Source of the DNA: an uncultured Clostridia bacterium
Lineage (GTDB): Bacteria > Bacillota > Clostridia > Christensenellales > Pumilibacteraceae
Direction of reading: 5' to 3'
DNA length: 64,000 nt
Assembly: GCA_934270565.1 (NCBI GenBank)
Contig: CAKQPR010000001.1
Coordinates: forward strand, 124,001-188,000
A model generated the notes under the pieces. The model searched no databases. It was not told where the DNA came from and worked only from the letters and a program-made list of their open reading frames with translations. A program made the translations under genes and the position numbers. Shown here in pieces: positions 57,677 to 64,000 of the stretch (positions within the stretch are counted from its first letter, which is position 1; every line of letters starts with the position of its first letter).

Positions 57677-59569
57677 TTAAATGAGTTCTTTGTAAAAATC
57701 GGCGTATTTCCGAGCGCTGTTGTTCCAGCTGTAATCGCATTCCATCGCGCGGTGACGGAGCGAAATCCACTTGTCGCGGTAGTCGCGGCAAAGCCCTACG
57801 GCGCGATCGACGGCGTGAATAAGCGAATCGCGGTCGTAATTGTCGAACGTAAAGCCATTGCCCGCGTCGCCGTTTCCGCAATCGAACACCGAATCGCGAA
57901 GTCCGCCGCAAGCGCGCACGACCGGAATCGTACCGTAACGAAGCGCCATCATCTGGCTGAGCCCGCACGGCTCGCTCTTCGAGGGCATAAGGAAGATATC
58001 GGCGGCGGCGTAAATTTTCTGCGCCATATCCTTATTGAACGCGATCACGCTGCGAACGCGGTCGCCATAAACGCTTTGCATATGGCGGAAGAAATTCTCG
58101 TGTTCCGCGTCGCCGGTGCCGAGCACGACGAACTGAACGTTATCGCGGAGAATATCGCCGAACGCCGAACGGACTATATCGAAGCCCTTGTGCGAAACGA
58201 GGCGGGAAATCATCGCGATCATGGGAACGTTTTCGTCCTCGGGAAGCGAAAGCATACGCTGAAGCCCGAGTTTGTTTTCCTTTTTATACTCGTCAACCGT
58301 TTTGTCGTCGTAGTTTTTGAAAAGCGCGGGGTTGGTCGCGGGATTGTAAACGTCCGTATCGATGCCGTTGAGAATTCCGCGGAGCTTATACGCGTTTTTG
58401 AGCAGAACGTTTTCGAGTCCGTGCGCGTATTCGGGGCGTTTGATTTCGTCGGCGTAAGTGGGCGAAACGGTGGTTACCGCGTCCGAATAATCGATCGCGC
58501 CTTTCATGAGGTTGATACAGCCGTGATATTCGACGGACATATATTCGCGGTACGAAATTCCGAACAGATCTTCGAGCACCGAGCCCGAGAACTGCCCCTG
58601 ATATTCTATGTTGTGAATGGTGAAAACGGTACGGATTCCGCCCAGATTTTCGCGGTACTGATAGTAAAGCTTGTAGTAAATCGGTACGAGCGCCGTGTGC
58701 CAGTCGTGACAATGCAGAACGTCGGGTTTAGCGTCGAGATACGGCAGAAGCTCGAGGATCGCGCGCGACAGGAACGCGAAACGCTCGCCGTCGTCGCCGT
58801 AGCCGTAAAGCCCGCCGCGCTTGAAGTAGTATTCGTTATCGACAAAATAGAAAGTCACGCCGTCGCGGACAAGCTTGAACAGTCCGCAATACTGGTTGCG
58901 CCACGCAAGCGGAACGGTGATATGCGTTATGAACTCCATTTTCTCGCGGTATTCGGCGGGAACGCTCTCGTAAAGCGGCAGAATTACGCTCGCTTCCGCT
59001 TCCCCCTCCGCGTTGAGCGCCTTGGGAAGCGATCCTATGACTTCGCCGAGCCCGCCCGTGCCCGCAAACGGCCAAGCCTCCGCGGCGCACATAAGAACGC
59101 GCGGCTTTTTCGGAGCGGACTTTGCGACTTCTTCCGCTTTGACTTCGGTAGCGTTGTCCGTCGGGAACGGTTTTAACGGCGCGGCGGGAGTTTTTGCTTT
59201 CGCGCGGGGCGCGGGAGCTTTCGCCTTTTCCTTTACCGCCGGCGCGGTTGCTTTTTCCTTGATCGTCGGCTTTTCCGCTTTCGCTCGGGTGGTCGGCGTT
59301 TTCGCCTTCTCTTTTACCGCCAAAGCCGTCGCCTGTTCCTTTACTGCGGGAACGGTCGCTTTCGCCGCCGTCTTTCTCGGTTTTTTAACGGTCGGTTTCG
59401 GTTCGGCGCTTGCGGGCGCTTTTACGGTTTTCACCGCTCCCGCCGACTTTTTAGCCGTGGTTTTGGTTGCGGCGGGCTCTTTCGTCGCCGCTTTTTTCGG
59501 AGCAGTTTTCGCTACCGTCTTTTTCGCGGGCGCTTTTTCCGTTGTTACGGTCGTTTTTTCTTTTTCCAT
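57677..59569 (-). CDS. glgA: Glycogen synthase with a 150-residue Lys/Ala/Pro-rich N-terminal extension
   Basis: A GT5 synthase adding glucose from ADP-glucose to glycogen. The catalytic part starts at about residue 156: RVLMCAAEAWPFAGTGGLGEVIGSLPKAL (in parts), then HCHDWHTALVPIY, HNIEYQG, GILNGIDTD, ISRLVSHKGFD and SKSEPCGLSQMMALRYGTIP. The KxGGL motif at the donor site reads GTGGL here. Normal GlgA is about 480 residues; the remaining 155 residues at the N-terminus are low-complexity Lys/Ala/Pro/Thr with an imperfect repeat around VKEKAKAPAPRAKAKTP, resembling histone H1-like tails. The AAGGAG directly before the ATG at 59569 supports that start, so the tail is translated. The glgBCD genes upstream are separated by a repeat island. 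Confidence 0.95.
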   Translation of the reverse strand: MEKEKTTVTTEKAPAKKTVAKTAPKKAATKEPAATKTTAKKSAGAVKTVKAPASAEPKPTVKKPRKTAAKATVPAVKEQATALAVKEKAKTPTTRAKAEKPTIKEKATAPAVKEKAKAPAPRAKAKTPAAPLKPFPTDNATEVKAEEVAKSAPKKPRVLMCAAEAWPFAGTGGLGEVIGSLPKALNAEGEAEASVILPLYESVPAEYREKMEFITHITVPLAWRNQYCGLFKLVRDGVTFYFVDNEYYFKRGGLYGYGDDGERFAFLSRAILELLPYLDAKPDVLHCHDWHTALVPIYYKLYYQYRENLGGIRTVFTIHNIEYQGQFSGSVLEDLFGISYREYMSVEYHGCINLMKGAIDYSDAVTTVSPTYADEIKRPEYAHGLENVLLKNAYKLRGILNGIDTDVYNPATNPALFKNYDDKTVDEYKKENKLGLQRMLSLPEDENVPMIAMISRLVSHKGFDIVRSAFGDILRDNVQFVVLGTGDAEHENFFRHMQSVYGDRVRSVIAFNKDMAQKIYAAADIFLMPSKSEPCGLSQMMALRYGTIPVVRACGGLRDSVFDCGNGDAGNGFTFDNYDRDSLIHAVDRAVGLCRDYRDKWISLRHRAMECDYSWNNSARKYADFYKELI

Positions 59570-60131
59570 ATCTTACTCCTTTTAAAATGTGTTTTTGTGT
59601 TTGGCGCGGAGCCCGCGCTGGCGAGTATTTTGGGTGTACCGCTCAGTTATGTTCGTATTCGCTCCCGCGAGATTGCCACGTCGCTTCGCTCCTCGCAATG
59701 ACAGTGGCTAAGTACCGTTCCGTTTGGTTTTATAATGATATTATTCTAAGCGCAGGCATCGCCGACTTGCCCGCAGGGGCTCCCTGTCGGCGGGACGAGG
59801 GCGTCCCGCCCTACCGAAACGTGAAACGACAGTCCAAACGAATTCCTGTTTACTACGTTATACCTTTGCGGGCGGACGAGGGCGTCCGCCCCTACCACAA
59901 CTTTAACAAACGTTATACTTGTCACTTCTTAACGTCATTTCGACCGAAGCGTTAGCGTAGTGGAGAAATCCCCCGCGGAAGTCACCCGACTTCCCCACTA
60001 CCTCAACTGTTTTTCGACCTTATAATGTCGGCTTTGCCGACGGTAGGGCGGTTCGCCCTCGGACCGCAGCTTAACGTAACACCGCGGGAGAAAATAAAAG
60101 TACCGTTCCGCTACGTTCGTATTCCCTCCCC

Positions 60132-60217
60132 GCTCGCAACATAGTTGCTTCGCCGCTTTGGCTAAAAACAGTCACCTGTGGACTGTTTTTACGGCACTTC
60201 GTGCCGCCGCGTCGCGC
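60132..60217 (-). repeat. 86-bp nested repeat (family F), copy 3, inverted
   Basis: Minus-strand copy with the same two hairpins and the same ends (GCTCGCAACATAG on the plus strand at the left, GTCGCGC at the right). It interrupts a repeat whose uninterrupted forms are at about 59651-59710 and 15048-15110. Confidence 0.87.
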
Positions 60218-60393
60218 CAGTGCGATTGCCACGTCGCGCTTTGCGCTCCTCGCAATGACAGTGGCTAAGTACCGTTCCTCTTGGTATGCGGGCGAACGAG
60301 GGCGTCTGCCCCTACCTGTTTTCACAAACCTCTCGGTTGTTTGCCGACTACCTCTCTGCTTAACCTTTTTCTACCTTTAAAGCGTTGCGGGGT

Positions 60394-60429
60394 CTGGGAC
60401 ACAGTCGCAAGTGTCCCAGCGGCTTTTTT
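60394..60429 (+). terminator. Terminator-like hairpin
   Basis: CTGGGACAC (60394-60402) / GTGTCCCAG (60411-60419), then CGGCTTTTTT. A second hairpin ACTTTTTT / AAAAAAGT follows at 60433-60457. It is oriented for the plus strand, though no plus-strand gene precedes it; it may be part of a dispersed repeat. Confidence 0.55.
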
Positions 60430-60553
60430 GCTACTTTTTTCTCCGCTCGAAAAAAGTAGGATACTTTTATTTTTCTCTTCTAAAGAAAAATTACCTTACT
60501 CACTAAAGAAAACCTGTTTGTTACTATTCCTAAAGTAAGCCATAGCGGCAGCG

Positions 60554-61663
60554 CTACACGATCGTGTTCTTCGGCAGGAAGTACGGGCGGGTTTCGTGTC
60601 CGGACAGCGTTCTTCCGCCGAGCACGACAACCGACTTATCGGCGATAACGCAGTTCACGGAGCTGTCGGTTTCGACCGCAACCGAATTGAACAGGATCGA
60701 ATTGCTCACTTTCGCGCCTTTTGCAACGTGCACGTCGCGGAACAGCACGGAGTTTTCGACCTCGCCTTCGATCACGCACCCGTCGGCGATAAGCGAATTA
60801 TGCACCGAACCGGTTTCGGTAATCTTGGCGGGCGCTGAATCGTGAACCTTGGTATAGATCGCCCCCGAGCCGCGGAACAATTCGTCGCGGTTGTTCTTAT
60901 CGAGGAGTTCGAGCGAATGACGATAATAATTCGCCATCGAATCGATACTCGCAAAATACCCCTTGTGTTCGTAAGCGCAGATATTATAGGTATCGACGCC
61001 GCGGATCAGCACGTCGCGCGAGAAACTCTTGTATCCGAGCTCGTCGGCGTTGTCGATAATCCCGAGAAGGAAGCCGCGATTTATGATGAGCATATTCGTG
61101 AACGAATTGATCGTGCCCGAGTGTTTGTTTCCGGTAACGACCCGTCTCACCCGCCCGCCGCTGTCGATTTCGAGCGCGGTGCGCGTTTTGCCGTCGTTGC
61201 CGACGTCCTGCTTATGATAAATAACCGTAATATCCGCGCCCTTTTCGATATGGAAATTGAGCGCTTCCGAAAAATCGATATTGCAAACGTTGTCGCAATC
61301 GCTCATCACGACGTGAGTCGCGCTCGAATCGCGAAGGTAGTACGCGCAGTTGGAAATCGCTTCGAAACGCGAAGAATACACGGTCGCGCTTTCCCGACCG
61401 AACGGCGGAAGAATGGAAAGCCCGCCGTTTTTACGCGCGAGATCCCAGCTCTTGCCGGTGCCGATATGCTCCATAAGCGACTGATAATTGTACTTCGTGA
61501 TCACGCCGACGTCGAAAATTCCGCTGTTTACCATATTCGAAAGCACGAAATCGATCAGACGGTATCTGCCCGCGAACGGAACGGAAGCGAGCGTGCGCCC
61601 CGAAGTAAGTTCGCTTACCTCTTTGTCGTGAATATTCGAAAAAACTATACCGACGGTTTTCAT
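60554..61663 (-). CDS. glgD: Glucose-1-phosphate adenylyltransferase, GlgD subunit
   Basis: 369 residues from the ATG at 61663, which overlaps the glgC stop by 4 bp and has AGGAGG upstream; a longer frame to 61765 lies inside glgC and is rejected. GlgD is the regulatory-type partner of GlgC in Bacillota. The N-terminus IVFSNIHDKEVSELTSGRTL replaces the GGQGTRL loop of GlgC, as usual for GlgD. FAGRYRLIDFVLSNMVNSGI and MSDCDNVCNIDF follow, with a left-handed beta-helix C-terminus (GCVIEGEVENSVLFRDVHVAK in parts). Together with GlgC it makes ADP-glucose for glgA. Confidence 0.95.
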   Translation of the reverse strand: MKTVGIVFSNIHDKEVSELTSGRTLASVPFAGRYRLIDFVLSNMVNSGIFDVGVITKYNYQSLMEHIGTGKSWDLARKNGGLSILPPFGRESATVYSSRFEAISNCAYYLRDSSATHVVMSDCDNVCNIDFSEALNFHIEKGADITVIYHKQDVGNDGKTRTALEIDSGGRVRRVVTGNKHSGTINSFTNMLIINRGFLLGIIDNADELGYKSFSRDVLIRGVDTYNICAYEHKGYFASIDSMANYYRHSLELLDKNNRDELFRGSGAIYTKVHDSAPAKITETGSVHNSLIADGCVIEGEVENSVLFRDVHVAKGAKVSNSILFNSVAVETDSSVNCVIADKSVVVLGGRTLSGHETRPYFLPKNTIV

Positions 61664-62856
61664 AACGTGCCCTCCTGCTTTTTCTCGACGATTTCGCCCG
61701 AAGCGACCTTCGCTCCGTCCGCGATAGTCGTGCCTCTGCCGATAAGCGCTATGCGGTCTTTGCAACTCTTCTCGTCGCCGACGACCGCGCCCTTTCCGAT
61801 CGTTACGTTCTCGTCAACGATACCGTAATCGACCGTCGCGCCCTCGCCTATAACCGTGCCGCGCATAATCACGCTGTTTCTCACGACCGCGCCCCTGCCG
61901 ATAGTCACGTTCTCGCTGATCACCGAATTTATCACGGTTCCGTCGATTTCGCAACCCGCGGTGTAAATCGAATTGACGACGCGAGCGTTATTGCCGAGAT
62001 AGGACGGCGGAAGCGGTTCGTTGCGCGAATAAACGTGCATTTCGCGGTCGCCGAGATCGATTTCGGGATTGACGCCGAGCAGGTCCATATTCGCTTCCCA
62101 AAGCGAAGTAACCGTTCCGACGTCCTTCCAGTAGCCCTTGAACTGATACGCGAACATTCTCATTCCGTGCGAAAGCATATACGGAATAATGTTCTTGCCG
62201 AAGTCGTTCTGCGAATTCGGGTCGGATTCGTCGCGGATAAGCTCGCGTTTAAGAACGTCCTTTTTGAAAATGTAAACGCCCATCGAAGCGTGATTGCTTT
62301 TCGGTTGTTTCGGCTTTTCGGCAAACTCGGTAATGCGCTTGTTCTCGTCGTAACTCATTACGCCGAAGCGGCTTGCCTCTTCCCACGGCACGTCGATAAC
62401 CGCGATCGTGCAGTCGGCGTCGTTGAGAACGTGCTCGGCGAGCATTTTGGAATAATCCATCTTGTAAATGTGATCACCGGACAGAATAAGCACGTTTTCG
62501 CTGTCGTAATTGTCGAGAAAGTGCATGTTCTGATAAATCGCGTTAGCCGTGCCCTTGTACCACTCCGCGCCCGCCTTTGCCTGATAGGGCGAAAGCGTAT
62601 GCACGCCGCCGTAACTGCGGTCGAGATCCCACGGCTTACCGCTGCTGATGTACTCGTTGAGCACGAGCGGTTCGTACTGAGTGAGCACGCCCACCGTGTC
62701 GATGCCCGAGTTGGTGCAGTTGCTGAGCGTGAAGTCGATTATACGATACTTCGAGCCGAACGAAACCGCGGGTTTCGCGATTCCGGTCGTGAGCGCATAA
62801 AGACGAGTGCCTTGTCCGCCCGCAAGCAACATTGCCACGCATTTTTTCTTTTTCAT
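61660..62856 (-). CDS. glgC: Glucose-1-phosphate adenylyltransferase, GlgC subunit
   Basis: 398 residues. LLAGGQGTRLYALTTGIAKP (10-29) is the nucleotide-binding loop; then FGSKYRIIDFTLSNCTNSGI, WYKGTANAIYQNM, ILSGDHIYKMDY, FAEKPKQPKSNHASMGVYIF with the substrate lysine, and a beta-helix C-terminus (GCEIDGTVINSVISENVTIG). It makes ADP-glucose, the committed step of bacterial glycogen synthesis, as a complex with GlgD. The start overlaps the glgB stop and the end overlaps glgD, both by 4 bp. Confidence 0.97.
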   Translation of the reverse strand: MKKKKCVAMLLAGGQGTRLYALTTGIAKPAVSFGSKYRIIDFTLSNCTNSGIDTVGVLTQYEPLVLNEYISSGKPWDLDRSYGGVHTLSPYQAKAGAEWYKGTANAIYQNMHFLDNYDSENVLILSGDHIYKMDYSKMLAEHVLNDADCTIAVIDVPWEEASRFGVMSYDENKRITEFAEKPKQPKSNHASMGVYIFKKDVLKRELIRDESDPNSQNDFGKNIIPYMLSHGMRMFAYQFKGYWKDVGTVTSLWEANMDLLGVNPEIDLGDREMHVYSRNEPLPPSYLGNNARVVNSIYTAGCEIDGTVINSVISENVTIGRGAVVRNSVIMRGTVIGEGATVDYGIVDENVTIGKGAVVGDEKSCKDRIALIGRGTTIADGAKVASGEIVEKKQEGTL

Positions 62857-64000
62857 TGTCTTTTCCCCCTGTTCTTTTTTACTAAGTAGACTCCCGACAT
62901 AGGTTCGATATTCAACACAAGCGAATTGTCGAAACCGTGAGAGGGAACTAAAGTCGTTCTGCGTCTCTTACCCGAGCATTCCGTGCCGTAAAGCGACGAA
63001 CGGAGCGCTTCGGTGTAAGTACCCTTGTCCGCGCCGATACGGTAATTATTATATTGCACGGGCGAAAAATTGATTACCGCCGTAACCGAATTGCCCTTGC
63101 GGTCGTACCGCGTATAAGCGATTACGTTCTGGCGGTTGTCGTCCACGACGTTCCACTTGAAGCCCGCGAACCCATCCTCGACTTCCCACAGCGGCGGCGA
63201 CGAAAGATAGAATTTATTTAGCGCCGTCACGAAGTCTTTGAGTTTTCGGTGCGATTCGTAATCGAGAAGCAACCAGTCAAGCTCGCGCTTTTCGTTCCAT
63301 TCGATGAACTGTCCGAATTCGCAGCCCATAAACAGCAGTTTCTTCCCGGGGTGCGCGTACATGTTCATGAGGAAATTGCGCACGCCCGCGAATTTAAGCT
63401 CGTAATCGCCCGCCATTTTATTGATGAGCGAAAGTTTGCCGTGTACGACCTCGTCGTGAGAGACCGGAAGTATGTAATTTTCGCTGAACGCGTAAGTGAG
63501 CGAGAACGTAAGCTTGTTATGGCAGCCGCCGCGGAAGAACGGATCGGTCTGCGCATACGAAAGGGTGTCGTTCATCCAGCCCATGTTCCACTTGAAGTTA
63601 AACCCGAGCCCGCCCGCGGAAACGGGTTTCGTTACCATCGGCCACGCGGTGGATTCCTCGGCTATCATCATAGCGTTCGGGTGAGCGGCGAACACCGCGG
63701 TGTTCAGCTTTTGCAGAAACGCGACCGCTTCTTCGTTTTCCCTGCCGCCGAAACGGTTGGGAAGCCACTCGCCGGGTTTTCTGCCGTAGTCGAGGTAAAG
63801 CATGCTCGCGACGGCGTCCGCGCGAAGGCCGTCAACGTGATAGAGGTCGAACCACATCATCGCGTTCGAACACAAAAAGGTCTGAACTTCGCCCCTGCCG
63901 TAATTGAAACAGCACGTTCCCCACTCCTTGTGTTCGGCGCGGAGCGGGTGTTCGGGCTCGTAAAGCGGCTCGCCGTCGAACCGATAAAGCCCGTTAGCGT
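62853..64000 (-). CDS. glgB: 1,4-alpha-glucan branching enzyme, C-terminal part (runs off the window)
   Basis: Partial: the frame stays open to the window edge, so about the last 382 residues are present, beginning ANGLYRFDGEPLYEPEHPLR. A TTG at 63873-63875 that could look like a start lies inside the gene. GH13 regions: HVDGLRADAVASM (nucleophile aspartate), MIAEESTAWP (acid/base glutamate), PVSHDEVVHGKLS (transition-state residues). FNYGRGEVQTFLCSNAMMWF and GCEFGQFIEWNE are typical of GlgB. It introduces alpha-1,6 branches into glycogen. First visible gene of glgB-glgC-glgD, each overlapping the next by 4 bp. Confidence 0.96.
   Translation of the reverse strand, partial: ANGLYRFDGEPLYEPEHPLRAEHKEWGTCCFNYGRGEVQTFLCSNAMMWFDLYHVDGLRADAVASMLYLDYGRKPGEWLPNRFGGRENEEAVAFLQKLNTAVFAAHPNAMMIAEESTAWPMVTKPVSAGGLGFNFKWNMGWMNDTLSYAQTDPFFRGGCHNKLTFSLTYAFSENYILPVSHDEVVHGKLSLINKMAGDYELKFAGVRNFLMNMYAHPGKKLLFMGCEFGQFIEWNEKRELDWLLLDYESHRKLKDFVTALNKFYLSSPPLWEVEDGFAGFKWNVVDDNRQNVIAYTRYDRKGNSVTAVINFSPVQYNNYRIGADKGTYTEALRSSLYGTECSGKRRRTTLVPSHGFDNSLVLNIEPMSGVYLVKKNRGKRQ

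Larger units (their letters stand above)
59585..60430. repeat. Repeat island between glgD and glgA
   Basis: No gene is supported. It contains GATTGCCACGTCGCTTCGCT (59671 uninterrupted; around 60118-60260 interrupted by family F), TTGCCCGCAGGGGCTCCCTG (59767), a GGACGAGGGCGTCCGCCCCT hairpin (59875), CGACCGAAGCGTTAGCGTAG (59940) and TCGGCTTTGCCGACGGTAGG (60028). It ends in a terminator-like hairpin at 60394. Confidence 0.8.

Noticed and set aside
57677..59569. GTGGL instead of KTGGL in glycogen synthase as an inactivating change
   Set aside because: Variants of this loop are, to my knowledge, found in Clostridia GlgA proteins, and the other donor-site motifs are intact.
63873..63875. TTG start for the branching enzyme gene
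   Set aside because: The frame continues upstream to the window edge with conserved GlgB sequence (GTCCFNYGRGEVQTF), so the gene is simply cut by the window end.

Overview
The window looks like a chromosomal segment from an uncultured gut-type Clostridia (Bacillota). Supporting signs are strong AGGAGG-type ribosome sites, near-ideal TTGACA-17-TATAAT promoters, the ribosomal order rplU-prp-rpmA, an RNase J gene, a GlgC/GlgD pair and a BspA-type lipoprotein. No plasmid, prophage or conjugative backbone is visible; one orphan tyrosine recombinase is present.

Layout. 1-0.7 kb: repeat island. 0.7-3.7 kb: galE, then a divergent two-gene operon of an IscU/NifU-like protein and a GGGtGRT protein. 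3.7-4.8 kb: repeat island. 4.9-8.3 kb: Gfo/Idh/MocA oxidoreductase, a large coiled-coil membrane protein and a divergent XRE regulator. 8.3-9.3 kb: repeat island. 9.3-13.9 kb: tRNA wobble-uridine hydroxylation/methylation genes (U32 protein, TrmR-like) behind RNase J, then a sugar nucleotidyltransferase. 13.9-14.9 kb: zinc-ribbon membrane protein and two divergent XRE regulators. 15-16 kb: repeat island. 16-23.4 kb: pgk, an unknown gene, a 1646-residue BspA-type leucine-rich-repeat lipoprotein and a third divergent XRE regulator. 23.5-34.1 kb: L-cysteine desulfidase family gene, DUF3899-like membrane gene and an oppABCDF peptide importer. 34.1-36.6 kb: integrase, ketopantoate reductase family gene, tRNA-Leu(AAG). 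36.7-43 kb: glycan locus with two AraC regulators flanking a GH127 and a GH42-like enzyme. 43-44.8 kb: repeat island with a nested mobile repeat and a hairpin array. 44.8-49.1 kb: guaB, unknown membrane gene, 8-oxoguanine glycosylase, rpmA-prp-rplU. 49.1-64 kb: an unknown carbohydrate-type gene, GH36 alpha-galactosidase, and the glycogen genes (GH13 enzyme, glgP, glgA, then glgD, glgC, glgB running off the end).

How it works together. The right half is carbohydrate and glycogen metabolism. Sugars are released by GH36, GH127 and GH42-like enzymes; glgB/C/D/A build glycogen; glgP and the GH13 enzyme degrade it. The opp operon imports peptides and is followed by a cysteine-degrading enzyme.

Two observations stand out. 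First, the same regulatory architecture occurs three times: a small XRE gene divergent from a gene for a membrane or exported protein, with 16-bp imperfect palindromes placed in or beside the target promoter. Each locus has its own palindrome sequence. Second, four of the five Opp proteins are enlarged by extra segments, while OppB is of normal size. The intergenic islands are dense with short palindromic repeats, and one 86-bp family can be shown by empty-site comparison to have inserted into two other repeat families.
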